NCBI RefSeq assembly: GCF_037975245.1
Contig: NC_092579.1
Location: forward strand, 6,015,001 to 6,079,000
Direction of reading: 5' to 3'
Source of the DNA: Apostichopus japonicus
Lineage: Eukaryota > Echinodermata > Holothuroidea > Aspidochirotida > Stichopodidae
DNA: 64,000 bases
In this document: positions 8,991 through 25,141 of the stretch, in pieces
Layout of the letters: each line of letters opens with the position of its first letter
Numbering within the stretch: the first letter of the stretch is position 1
Position numbers and translations under genes: made by a program
Notes under the pieces: model-generated
Database searches by the model: none
The model's input: the letters and a program-made list of their open reading frames with translations, nothing else
Told to the model about the DNA's origin: nothing

Positions 8991-11900
8991 CATTTACCTA
9001 CCCCGCAAGTTGTTGCCGCAGGCAATTAATTTGCCGACAGTTCATTCGAAAAGTTCAAGAAAAACAACAGATCCCAATTTTACCAAAGTAGCACCGTTAC
9101 AATGTAATTTTGTTAAAGGATTAAGGTTACGCCAACCATCCTCAAGCTGCACTGAGGATTACTACATGTATGTTACGTGAAACATACAGTGGATCTTACT
9201 GTTCATGCACATTAACGCTAGGCTTACACCAACATGTGGTGTATACGTGATAGGCAACATGCTGTCGCTATCCTCTCGTCACTCATTATTATTACTGTAT
9301 ATCATATCCGTTCAATGCAAACCAGAACATTGTCGTTAATAGGTTTTATTCTAACTACTCAAAGATAACGGATCTAAAAACCCTTGCACTTTTAACCCCC
9401 ATCCCAAAGGCATTGTCCCATAATTGTGTCCTTGGAAACCACGCTTCACTGATTGAAGAAGAGTTGAAATATATACCTCTGGGGAAGAATGGTATAGAAC
9501 CCGGATCCCAGGCAATCATACGCGTGATTCAATGATCATTTACACTAAAGTAAACAACCCCCTCGATCTCCTCCGCTTCTCTCCCATCCTATGTTACAAA
9601 TGTTTCTCTTCCTTGCAAGAATTCTGAATCAACTTGGTTTAACCAGGAAACTATTACAGAGTAGCTCTTATAGATTTAATAACATCGCCAGATTTCGAGT
9701 AGGTCACGCACCATTTCAAACATATAGATATTTAGAGAGATTACACAGACCTATAACAGCAGTGAGATACAATTTTGAAACGTTCTCTGTACACGACATC
9801 TGATCTACGGCCCCAGATCGAACTATCGACGGAACACTTTCCGGCTAACATTGTTCCTCTACGCGGATTGGTCTAATCAGCGAAATTAATTTTCTCAAAA
9901 TTTATCACGTTTTTTTCTGTCTCCATCTCCACCTCTCTCACTCTATTTCTTACAAGTCTGAAATAACCTTGACAAACACCAAAGAGTAATTAATTCTGTT
10001 AAGATACATGACACAATTGCACATTAGTCATTGGCAGCCTGAAGTCAACCACGCCTCGTTTTGGGTTTCTTCGCCGTTGATTGGCTAATTGGCTTGTGAA
10101 TGGCAGCCACTTCGATTTTTTCGCCTCTTAATTCAAACTGCCCAAAATCCCATAAAATCAGCAAGTATAGAAGAGGACTTAACATTTTGGAAAGAAGGAT
10201 CGCTAACTTTCATTTCGGTGTAGCTAAGAAAATATTTCTATAAAGCTGTATAGTGGATTGCAGACGGACTGGAGTAACTGTAAAAATTAAGGATATCTAA
10301 AACCATAAAATCGGTAAGTTCCGCTTCGCTTTATTAATTCAAAATCACTTTCATTATAATTATTTGGGTGATCTACTATCCTATTATTAATACACTTCAG
10401 TTATCAATTTCATTTTGTTTAACATTTTCATCAAAATAATAGATAATTTTGATCTACTTAAAACAAAAATATTTTAAACTTTAAAAAATTATGTTGGTTT
10501 TCGTCATTTGCTTCTTTTCCATGAGATCACACTACACTGCAATCCAGATTGTTCCAACACTGTATGCTCAGAAAAAATAATGAATAGATAATTAACCTAT
10601 GGAACATCTGTCATTATAATTTTCATTAATTTCATCTTTTTATAATGAGGTTTCTTTTAATAATGTGAAATACTACACATTATTGCGGAATCGGCCTGTA
10701 AAATCATACAAGCAATCACCCTTCCGATTAAAAATTAAAAAAAAGTTGGAAATATACAATAAGACAAATCGCAATATATCATTTATTCTTTTATTGTAAC
10801 GTCTTGCTTTAAGATTGTGATGTAATTAGAACCGCAGTTTATATTTAGAACTCAAAATATATATAGTCAACGTTCATCGTGACTATTTTCAAAGTCCTTG
10901 CAATGGGACAATGATCTTGTATAATTGAAAAATTTATTCTTATTATTGAATTAACTTTCAAATGTAACCGCTGGAGATTGTTGAACTACTCTTGGGAAGA
11001 TTAAAATATACCAAATTAATTTAGTAATGTTTTACGCAGAAATCGTGATTTGCTTAGTCAGGTAGGCTATTGAATATGTGCTCATGTCTAATTCTATCAA
11101 GTAAAGTATAGAATCAAATTAAAAATATGAAACTTAACCACGAGTTCATGCATTGTAAGTTGTGACATCACAGAAACCGATCTATCAACTTTCAATCGAA
11201 ATTCAGATTGAAATTGCTCAATCTATGGAGTTAAGAGAGCAGGCTTATGTCACATTAAAACATTTTTTTCTTTAAATTTGCCAATGGTCTATTAGATAGA
11301 TTGAATTATTTCAACATCAGTGATTGGTTTGCACCTAATTCAATCGAAAATAATAAAAAATATATATTCATAATATTTAATACATCAGAGTTGCTAAAAG
11401 GTACTTGTGTTTCTAGATCGATATAATGAAATTATAAATCTTTAATTTTGGAATATTAGTAAATGTTGAATATGAATAGTTTAAGATATTAAAGTGGAAT
11501 GCGCGAACACACCCAGTGACGCGACATGTTCTGTGGAATCGTAAAAACTGAGCGTTGTGATCATGACGTCATCTGTGGTATGTTAAGCTTATGTGATTAG
11601 CGACGTTTCAATAGTTGAAAAAGTTAAAAACCAAAAAAAAAAAAAAGGATTGTTTCGATATGAATATATTTGGTTTTTCTTCGTGTTTTCTTGGGCCGGG
11701 GATGGGTCGGGATGCGGTCGGGGTACTGACGGAGGTGATAGTGATCATCGGAGTCTACTATTGTTTACACAACAGGGTGTTCTTTGCATAATGGTGACGT
11801 TTTATTCAATGTGATATGAAACTGCTGGGCTAGAAAGTTTCATGGTCATTTGAGTATTTTAAGTTTGATTGTAAACTTTGTTGGGTTTTACATTGAAGGG

Positions 11901-12667
11901 AATTGTTTTTGGCTGCTTCTGTATATAGCTAACGAGAACGTTAATTATTTGAGGGTAACTTCTTTCGTAGCAACACTGGAAATTATCCCAGACTATAACA
12001 AGCACAACACGCTAATTATCCACCATGCATAACAGCTCTACTTGAAGAAGTGGTATATTACGAAAGAGGGTGAAAAACGGTGTCAGCTTTCCGTACGATT
12101 AGCCCTCTCTTATGATTATCATTACCACAAAGCCATTCTTACCCAAGCCCTATCATCACCCCCTTGTCCGTTACGCCCCTCCCACTTTCCCTACCCCTAA
12201 ACTACCCCCCCCCCCCGTACATTGTCTTATAGATACAGCCCATCAGCTATAAGATAAATAAGTAGTTTTAGCTTATTAGACGACATGTTGGCGTATAGTC
12301 AGACGACACCATCATCACCATGTTCTAGTTACGTAATAGTTTCAATCTAATGAACATGAATCATATAACCCTACTATAATATATAACATCCATATTTAAG
12401 TTCATGCGGGTTGTCCTCGACCGCAAGAACGACTTGTTACGTTCTATTACTGATGTCTTCACGTATGGTTAATCTCTGATATTCTTATTTGACTGATGTA
12501 CAAAGTCGTCTGTTGATGACACTCCGTTTATTGTTTAATTTATTTTCAGTGAAAACATCATCCATCTTGCTAGGTCTACTCATATGTTCTCTACTAATTG
12601 TACAAGCAATAAAGCTTGATATTGGCTATTGTAACAACATGCAAATATGATGTATCAAGACCGTTGA
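8991..12667. other. Long noncoding stretch, no gene seen
   Basis: About 3.7 kb without a frame longer than about 75 codons. AT-rich, with an A-run at 11633-11646, a G-rich patch at 11695-11740 and a C-run at about 12205-12216. No paired ends, tandem array or RNA gene was recognised. Confidence 0.5.
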
Positions 12668-12760
12668 AATGTTGTAGTATAATCCTATGTCTGTTTATAA
12701 TGTTGTAGTATAATCCTATGTCTGTTTATAATGTTGTAGTATAATCCTATGTCTGTTTTA
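12668..12760 (+). repeat. 31-bp tandem repeat, three exact copies
   Basis: The unit starts aatgttgtagtataatccta and is 31 bp long; starts are at 12668, 12699 and 12730. The copies are identical over the repeat, which implies a recent local expansion. It is followed directly by a (TCTG)n-like run, tctgtctgtctgtct at 12760-12775, with decayed units beyond. Confidence 0.95.
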
Positions 12761-12775
12761 TCTGTCTGTCTGTCT

Positions 12776-13320
12776 CCCTGTCTGTCGCTCTGTATGTGCG
12801 TCTTAATAAATCTTCTCTCTAACCTTAAATATGAAGATAGACCGATAGTATAAAAAAATCTCGATACACTGAGGTTTGAAACACATATTGCTTTGCGAAA
12901 TATTAGATATAGACAAAGGCTACATTTTGAAAGACTGTTTTTTCTTCAAAGAATGTTTGGTCACGATGAAAGATGAATATCTAGTGACATGGCTTAGCAA
13001 TTTCAGCATGATTCCCAAATAACGTGACAACATAGAACGTATTTTACAAGCATTTAAATATATATATAGCAAAAAAAATATTCAGTGTTTTGTAGAAAAA
13101 TCGGACATATTTGAAATGAATACTAGCAACCATATTCCTCATAAAGACATATTAAATGAAACAAACATTTAAAGAGATAAACTTCCTAATCATAAACTGT
13201 ACAAATTTTGTGAGAAATTAAGCATTAAGTCAGCGTACTTAGAAGAATATACCAGTTTATACTATGCGTAAAAGTAACTGGTTCTGTAATTTATATAACC
13301 GACATTATTGTCAATCGTTC
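12776..13320. other. Noncoding stretch, no gene seen
   Basis: AT-rich sequence with a short 'atatatata' patch near 13058. Nothing supported. Confidence 0.5.
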
Positions 13321-13324
13321 TTGC

Positions 13325-14278
13325 TTAGAGAATAACCTTCTCTCTCCCACAGCTGTAGATCGGATATCCGTTTCTACAGATCCGATAGAAACCGAATCTG
13401 CAGAGAGAATAACCGTTCTGTGAACGATAACCTTTCTTTCATATCAATTAGAATATTATATCGTACAGAAGGAAACCCGTTTTTTTTTTTGTAAGGGAAG
13501 TTAAAATCTTCGCAGAGAAGGTAACCGTTTTTGCCTGTCGGTTAACCGTCTGATTTGAGTAGTGTCATCGTTTCTGTTGAATGTTACACGGTTACACGGT
13601 TACCGATCCTGATTGTGCAGAGGGGATAACCGTATTCACGTGAACGGTAATCGTTCTTGCATAAAGTATTAGTCAAGGCAGGAAAGGAAAACATTTTCTT
13701 CATGAAGAGAGTATAAACCCTCCATGTAAAGTAAATCTGTGCAAGGGCGTAGGAACCGGGGGGGCTGGGGGGCGCCAGCCCCCCAGTGAAAAATGTGGAG
13801 GGGCGGAAGTATCATTCCGCCCCCCCGGTTCGCAAGTCAGAAAACCCCTTTTTCATTTCCAAATGAGTAAAAAAAATCTCATTTGGAGCAACAAATTGCA
13901 TCTAAGGCCAGGTGAAAATACAAAATTAAGTTTACAAAATGGAGTGCGTGTTGAAGTGTGCTATATTGCACCAAATTGCATCTGAGGCCACCTGGAAATG
14001 CAAAAAATTCCAAAGGGGAGGGGGACACCCCCTCCCCTTAGACCCCTCCCCCAGGCCGGCCATCAGTCTTCAGCCCCCCCCCACTCAAAAGTACCTTCCT
14101 ACGCCACTGAATCTATGTAAGTAAAGTACTATGTAATGTAAAATAAAGAGAAGAAAATCTATATGTAAAGTAGTCAAGTGTCCCTTCTAGGCGGGTAAAC
14201 GCCTCATCCGATTAGATGGTATAGTCTATGTTGAAAGGATAACCGCTTCAGCAGATGATAACCGTTTCTGCAGCTATA
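13325..14278 (+). repeat. Block of degenerate 'gataaccgtt' repeats
   Basis: The word ataaccgtt or a one-base variant recurs at about 13331, 13409, 13428, 13519, 13542, 13627, 13648, 14239 and 14260, often preceded by 'cagaga' or 'cagagg' and followed by 'ctg' or 'tgca'. Spacing is irregular (roughly 18-110 bp), so this is not a clean satellite. The block is interrupted by the hAT-like MITE at 13742-14109, so it predates that insertion. It could be an eroded minisatellite or a cluster of sites for a DNA-binding protein; the core aaccgtt resembles a Myb-type site (established for the Myb family), but nothing here proves binding. Confidence 0.55.
13742..14109. mobile_element. hAT-like MITE with target duplication
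   Basis: The left end caagggcgtaggaac and the complement of the right end, cagtggcgtaggaag, form terminal inverted repeats. Flanking 8-mers are aatctgtg (13734-13741) and aatctatg (14110-14117), a 7/8 target duplication as expected of hAT transposition. The interior has no transposase frame. It contains a G-rich then C-rich palindrome at about 14017-14053 that is shared with the right part of the element ending at 19877 (about 19778-19816), so the two are relatives. Confidence 0.85.
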
Positions 14279-17200
14279 TATGGCGGACAAGGCTACTTAA
14301 AACCGAGGAAGGAAAGGAATTTAAAACTGCTAAAAAACAGTGAAGTTTTGGGCTGTTGGGTAGAGGTTAAGATCAATCCCTTGCTTCAAAGTAACAATTA
14401 TCTACTATTTGTAATAGTAATTATATTTGTACTTTGTAGAATTTGATTAACTACCCGTGGTCTGAATTATATCCGCGTGTTAATGTCAACAAAGAGTTTT
14501 AAACTTATTTTTCGAAATACTTCAAAGTTCATGTTTCTTTCTCAGACATTTCGATATGCCAAGGTTAAAATTCTTGGGGGGGGGGGGGGGCACGTATGTC
14601 ACCTCAAATATTATCAGAATCGATTAAATTCCGGATAAAATATTCTACAGTAGACCCTAACTTATATAAAGTCAAAAGCGTCTGTGTCAACAGTAAAAGC
14701 AACCAACTTATATTTTACCGATGTGAAACATTTACCTTGTCCACAATAATATATTTTTAATTTCAAGTCATTTCGTATAGTCATGAATATAAATCTAAAA
14801 ATATTAATGTATTCATAGCTTCAATTTCCTTTTCGGAAGACAGACTTTTAAACGAATTCATTCCTCAAAATGTTTAAGGGGAATTTACATACGTCTGCCA
14901 GAAAAGTGTCGAAGTTCAAAAGAAATAATAGCTTTTCAGCGAATAGGATTATGTCCTGCCCCCCCCCCTTACCCCTCTCACCCCTCCCGACAACAGGATC
15001 AAGTTACAAATTATTGATGGTAACAAGGAGCCCCTTTTCTTCGCCCTCCCCTTTCATGTACCCCTCCTTCCTTTAAGCAAATGCCACAGTCAGTGCTATT
15101 AGTCAGTCAGTCAGTTTGATTCGAATGAAAGTATATGTGGAGCTGCTCTAAAATAAAAAAATTACGTTAAGTGTTCTGTTGCACATTGGGAAACTAAACC
15201 AATAAAGTGCACTTACCGCAAAAATATATCTGTACATCGACAAATGGTGTAACAGGTGTTATTCTGTTTAACATTCAACTCCTGTTGACTTTATCTGTTC
15301 TTTAAACGTATATATATACAAAGCGTATACATGAATGACATCTGGGAAATAGAAAATAATAAAGATTGAAGTTTATCTGCATGGAGGGTTGTATAAATAT
15401 TAGAAGAATTGATTTGTGAAATAAAAGAACACGTATATACGACACTAAGAAACTCAGTGCCCGAGGAACAGCCTCTGGAAACCTAATGACATCAAATGCC
15501 AATATCCACCCCTCCCCACCCCCACCACCGCCCCTTCCGACCCTTATAAAGATTTTACTGTCACAGTAAGAACATGAAAAAGGCGTATACCTTGCCTGGA
15601 AATGTTCACGGACCTTGTGACCCTTGACCTCTGTCCCCCAGCACACACCACATGTACATTACTTAATTATGGTATCGTGTAATATCGAATGGCCACAATG
15701 TCTCCAGACCAGCCAGTTGGGACAGTTTTCTAATGTTAATACCTTTCTAAACTGACCGCCCATACTGTGCTTCAAAGCACTCGTATTGACAGTACAAACA
15801 GTTCTTAACCTTTATCTGATAGAAACAATGATATTCGTACTGCTCATACTGACACTATATATTCGAGTGGTCCGAAGCGGGACACCTACAGTACAGTATA
15901 GAAAAAATTGTCCAAACTGGATGCTCCAGACGAGTTTCATTTTGAATATGTATGTCTATGATGGAAGTCTCAAGGGAAGTGGGGTGGGAGAGCGGGGGGG
16001 GGGGCTAAATAAAGGCGTATATTTCCTTCCATAATTGTTTACTCTAGTCTCGCGTGCGGTTAACGATTTTTTAAATGACAATATACTGAGATGCATCGCA
16101 AGCCGGTCTTTTTCCTTAACATTGTAGGATGTTGATAAGAAGGCGATAATAAAGCATGATCGCTATATATCATGAAATTATTATCCAATCAGAGAGCACT
16201 GTATGAGAGAAATATCTCATAAGTCATGAAAAGTGCGTTTCAGTCGTGAACAGTGAATATTTACTCATTGTAATGAAAACCTGTCTAGAAATAGAAAAAT
16301 AATAAAAAAAAATAATAATGAACCACCCACTTCTCATTAACGTTTCAAACACGGACTGAGATGAACTGAAGCTGCATTTGTATAAACTTGGGTTCTTGCA
16401 CTAATTGAGAGTTTATTGAAACGCAAATAATATGGTGTATGATGACATACGGATAACGTGAAGTATTCCCTTATGTATCAAATCATATGTTATGCAGATG
16501 CAGTTACAGACACACTGAAGTTACTATAATTGAAATCCTCATATTAACCAGACTAACCACTATTTTCGACGCATTTTATTGATCGAAATAGTCTCAACGA
16601 AAACGGCTCAAAAGAGAATACAACTGATGTAGGACAGAATCTTTCATGTTGTTTTTACAGGCGCTTTCATGAGTTATTTCACTAATTCATTTGAATTGCA
16701 CAGTAACATTTAATACATGCAGCTTGTGTTTAGTAAGGGAAATTTTGCTTTCCTTGCTTGTAGTTTTTTAAATGCTCACCTTCTTGTGAAATCTGATCAA
16801 AACATCGAAAAAAATCACCTATAGCTGAAGGATAATGCTAAGCCACGAAGCAAAATCCGATCTCTATAAACCGTTGTCTTTTAATGGAACAGTTGTAGGC
16901 CTACACTTAGCAACGCGACCGACTACCTTATATAAACCGTACCATCCTACCGTGCTTTTATTTAAGTATCAACCAACTACTATTGACGTAATGAGGTGAA
17001 GTTCTTACAGTGGCATAGAATCAATATTTGTTGACAACATTAAACGCCGTTTTATATATTTTTCTTGCACAACGTGATTGGTAATAAGCAGACATTGGTT
17101 ACACCGCCATTGTTGTAACATTCATATATACATAACTTTGAGATATCGTGATTTCATACAAGACAAAGTACTCGATCGACATGCCAAAATTTCTGTTGAA

Positions 17201-17331
17201 TAACTCAAGATCGAAACATTCAATCTGACACAGTTTAAAAAGAAGAAGAAATAAAAAGAATAAATGATAACCACGTTTGATAAGCCTTGATTCGCTTTCC
17301 AACCAACAAAACTATTGGCCTATTTCCTTTT
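14279..17331. other. Long noncoding stretch, no gene seen
   Basis: Homopolymer runs include G at 14576-14590, C at about 14958-14968 and G at 15994-16003. Short frames (60-115 codons) are not supported by composition or motifs. A 'cagtcagtcagt' patch is at about 15102-15113. No RNA gene or element ends recognised. Confidence 0.5.
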
Positions 17332-17569
17332 GTATTGTATGTATTAAGATCCTCCTGCAAGCAGGAACCCGCGAAGAAGCCTCATTGGCTTATCGAAGCC
17401 GCAAGCTGACCGAAGTCAGTCTCTTAGAATTCATATTTTACGTCCATTATTATGAATTGTCAATTGTCAACAACTGTGTAACTGGACGACATACATTAAT
17501 CTTGGAGTGACTCGAACCGGGGACCTTATGATTGGAAGGCACTGGCGCTTACCACTGAGCTAACACTCC
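17332..17569 (-). mobile_element. tRNA-derived SINE, family A, copy 2
   Basis: Minus-strand element beginning at 17569 with a tRNA-like head (17569-17504): box A-like 'ttagctcagtggtaagcg' and box B-like 'ggttcgagtcactcc', acceptor ends ggagtg/cactcc pairing. The body carries 'ctgacttcggtcag' and ends near 'cctgcttgcaggaggatct' with a short tail of 'taatacatacaa'. It matches the copy at 4071-4293 end to end. The 77-codon frame overlapping it on the plus strand is a by-product of the repeat. Confidence 0.88.
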
Positions 17570-17975
17570 ACTGCTTTTCGTTAACTTTCCTTACAATCCA
17601 AGTTTCAATATGCTTTTCTTTAGTGCATTGTCACAAACACATTTCTTACTCATTATTATTGCTCATTAATGAGCTCGTACTAATACTCAATACTTCAAAC
17701 CAGGATCACTTATATACCTAAAGTATAAAGAAGTTTCGCTTTTTTACACAAATGAGATGAAGAAGGAATGGCATGTAAGTTAATAATGTAACACCTCGAA
17801 ATACTTCAAAACAAATCATCCCGCTTGCATTATGTTCATTCAAGCATCTTCCTTCATTAACGCCTGTATATTTAAAAATAAAAATACATAAATAAAAACG
17901 TTCATATAAGATAGGTGAAAAGTATCTAAAATTTCCAACTTTTAGACAACTTCCGCGTTGAACCGTTATAAATAT
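17570..17975. other. Noncoding spacer
   Basis: AT-rich spacer between the SINE and the nested hAT-like block. Nothing recognised. Confidence 0.5.
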
Positions 17976-18094
17976 CAGGGGCGGATCCAGGGGGGGGGCC
18001 CGGGGGGCCCGGGCCCCCCCTTTTTGAAAATCCTGATTTTTTTTTTTTTTTTTTTTTTTTTACCGCGCTCGAGGGAAAGTGCCCCATGCGTGAT

Positions 18095-19438
18095 CAGTGG
18101 CGTAGCTACGGGGGGCCTGAAATTGCAGACATGAGATCCATATTTTCAGGCTAGGTACATGCTGCTTAGAATACTCGGGAAGTGCCGTTTCCGGCCATCT
18201 GGGGGGTTTGTAAAGCCAAAAATTTTCTTGTACGCTCCGCGCCAACCAATGATGGCGCTCCGCTTAGATATTCTTACGTTCAGGCGCGGCTGGACCAGTC
18301 AGACCCCCCCCCCCCCCTGTCACAAATCCTGCATCCGCCCCTGATATGTCATTGAATATTCCACAAAACAACTTTTTATGTCCACGAAACTGTCGAAACA
18401 TGATTTTCACTACTGGTAGAGATATAAAATATTGGGAATTCTGAATTTCCTGCAAACATGCGGCTGTGCCTGTTCAATACTCACTACTGTATCGCCTTAA
18501 AAAATGATGAGTGGAAATAGTTTCTCCAGGACCGTATCGTATCGTGGGTATCGAGTGCGTCTGATATACGAACGTACGTAGTACGTACGTACGTACGTCT
18601 ATGATGATATGCACTGTACTGTACTGATAAAAACATAGGTGAATTTCACTCCATGGGAGTGATCACTGAGCACATTCCGGTATAAGAGTGAATTTCCACT
18701 CCATTTGAGTAAATCTTAACTCCTAATAGAGTTATATTCACTCATATTAGGAGTGAGGGTTAACTCCAATAGAGTTAAATTTTACTCTTAATTTGAAGTG
18801 CGCCGAGTGATCACTCCAATGGAATGAAATCCACTCATTTGTTTTTAGAGTGTTGCTAGATATATGAAGAAGAAATTTACATACCAATACATGTTATCGG
18901 TCATCGATTGGCACAAAAAGCCAGATTCTGATGACAGCTGCCTCAAGAAACCCAATAAATGGCCTAATAAGCACCGAGCCATCAATGTGGACCATTACCG
19001 AAACATCGATGCGTGTTAGTCTTCCACCCCCTTCCTCTAATGCTATTTAAGTCCACATGTGGGCATATCCTGCAAATCTACCGTTAGCCCACAGGGGTTT
19101 GAGTTGGGAGAAAGGCCTTGACAGCTTGAAACGACAAAGGATGCCAACTTCCCTCAAGTTAAAAGTCTGGCTGAGTTGGCAAGGCCAGTCAGCATGAAAG
19201 AGAAAAAACTTTTTTTGCATTTCTGTCACCAAAGTTGCACATCTTTTTGGTTGCTATTTTGCCTCACAGGTGCAATCTCCTGCGATCTGGGGGTTGCTGA
19301 AATCTCAAATTTTCTCTGTACGCTCCGCGCCAACCAAGGTGGCGCTCCGCTTAGATAGTAAACTCCGCCCCCCCCCCCACAAGAAAGAACAGCCCCCCAT
19401 GGCCCCCCTCCACTCAAAAAATCCTAGCTACGCCACTG
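18095..19438. mobile_element. Inner hAT-like element with target duplication
   Basis: The left end cagtggcgtagctacg and the complement of the right end, cagtggcgtagctagg, are terminal inverted repeats. The flanking 8-mers tgcgtgat (18087-18094) and tgcgtgaa (19439-19446) match at 7/8 positions. Near each end is one inverted copy of a hairpin core, at 18221-18271 and 19306-19357, also found in the 46.2-48.4 kb elements. A further short piece with hAT-like ends (18281-18344) and a separate MITE (18627-18849) sit inside. No intact transposase gene. Confidence 0.75.
18627..18849. mobile_element. MITE with 'ACTCC...GGAGTGATCACT' inverted ends
   Basis: The left end reads 'ataaaaacat..gaatttcactcc' then 'gggagtgatcact'; the complement of the right end reads 'ctaaaaacaa..ggatttcattcc' then 'ggagtgatcact'. 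The paired arms are about 40 nt each. The interior holds repeated 'gagttaa' and 'ttaactcc' half-sites, so much of the element is self-complementary. It has no ORF. An (ACGT)n run precedes it at 18576-18599. A clear target duplication was not found. Confidence 0.65.
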
Positions 19439-19877
19439 TGCGTGAAATTTTTTGTAAAATAAATTTGCAAAAAGAATACACCATCATTCTGATAAAGTGA
19501 AGGTGAGAGGGGCACTCTGACTGCATCAATAGTCTCCATCTGGAAGGGGGCATCCAAGATGAAATGGCCTGGAGTAGCCTGGTAAAAAGTAATTTGCATC
19601 ACCACCTACTCCCCAAAGACGTAAATCCCAGCTCATTGCTCGAAATTGCCAAATTAATATATGCCCGGCAAACCATGAATACATGATTTATTGGAAATAA
19701 ATTTTACTCCAAACTTTCACGAAAAGTAGCACCAGATTGCACCGAGGACCTCCATATTTTGTGAAATTTTCCCAAAGGGGAGGGGGCACCCACTCCCCTT
19801 AGACCCCTCCCCCAGGACGACGATTAGGCATTTCCCATCTGGGCCCCCCCTTCGGCGAAATCCTGGATCCGCCACTG

Positions 19878-20633
19878 AATATTATTGATGTTAATAATTT
19901 GGATGTAAAGTTGTAACTCACAAGAAGTATAGCTTCCCATGGACTCATGTTGTAACGTCACATTCTGACGTCATGACATATATTCAAGTCAAGCTTTGTT
20001 GATCACTTCAAACGAATGCGTAATATAGCCCCTTTAACTCCGGATTCAGCTCGGAAGATTTTTAGTGGTGAAATCATTGAGACCTAACCATCAATGTTAT
20101 TCGTTATGACAAGTCTCATGTTCTCATATTACATGTAGGCTACATTATATGATATTAAATACCATATCTCATTACTATAAGTTGAAACAACAGATGGAGA
20201 ATAAACGCTTCCATACTAAGGATCAACCCGATATAAACTGTCAACAATTTTCAAAGTCGAGGTTTTAAAGAATGTATAACCCAGACTCCAAAAAGAGAAA
20301 GTAGGCCTATACTCTCGACTGAAGATGGCCAGGAGATAATTAATATAGGATCTGTCATGAAAGACAAGTGGAACTATATACATGCCAGTATTGATGAACT
20401 AAAATAGAACAATAAAAATGCAGGGGAAGGATCACAGCAGGTATATAATTGGTCATTGGGTCGTCATAAAGTACAACGATATATTGAAATAAATTGTCAA
20501 ACGCAGCGTAAAAGATGCAGAAATACAAAAACAATACAGAACCATGTGTATCAAAAAGAATTTAAAGTTTATGAACGAAAAGAGAAATACAGGTGTGAGT
20601 AATGTGGGTTCAGGTGTTTAAGCACATGATCTT

Positions 20634-20634
<1 letters not shown>
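19878..20634. other. Noncoding spacer, no gene seen
   Basis: AT-rich sequence leading into the long (TA)n array. Nothing recognised. Confidence 0.5.
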
Positions 20635-24796
<4,162 letters not shown>

Positions 24797-25141
24797 TCCT
24801 TTTAAGGTTGTATGCACGTGAACCTACTTTCACAGATCAATAAATTTGAATGTCTTTAACTGTTTTTTTCTTCACCAGTCTAATGTTATTTTAAAACTGA
24901 ATCTATTTAATGTCTTTTTGATCTATATATGTGCAGCGAATTTAAATCAAACTGTGCGTGAATAATAACCAGTTTACTCAGACGCTTTCAACAGAATGAC
25001 ATGAGAAATTGGATACACATGATCTATAACAGTTGCGAATGGTGAAAAAAAAAAGAATAGTTAAGATATTCAAATTTATTGATCTGTGAAAGTAGGAAGA
25101 ATATGAAAGTAGGTCCATGTGCATATCCAAGTATAAATGGA
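24797..25141. repeat. Long imperfect inverted repeat (MITE-like)
   Basis: The left arm (about 24797-24872) contains 'cctactttcacagatcaata' and 'aatttgaatgtctttaact'. The right arm (about 25046-25141) contains the complement, 'tattgatctgtgaaagtagg' and 'agttaagatattcaaatt'. The right arm carries an extra duplicated 'gaaagtagg' piece. Loop about 170 nt, no ORF. The arrangement fits a diverged MITE or fold-back sequence; no target duplication was identified. Confidence 0.7.

Larger units (their letters stand above)
17976..19877. mobile_element. Outer hAT-like element of a nested block
   Basis: The left end caggggcggatccagg and the complement of the right end, cagtggcggatccagg, are 14/16 identical terminal inverted repeats. 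Each is followed inward by G/C-rich runs that also correspond (gggcccgg.. and ..ggcccccc). The element was split by insertion of 18095-19438. Target duplication is unclear: 'aatat' occurs on both sides (17971-17975 and 19878-19882), shorter than the 8 bp expected for hAT and in AT-rich sequence, so it is weak. A T-run of about 24 lies at 18037-18061. No transposase frame. Confidence 0.65.

Noticed and set aside
18281-18344. A 64-bp complete MITE
   Set aside because: Its ends look hAT-like (caggcgcgg.. and ..ccgcccctg) but the flanks show no target duplication; it is more likely a deletion product within the nest.
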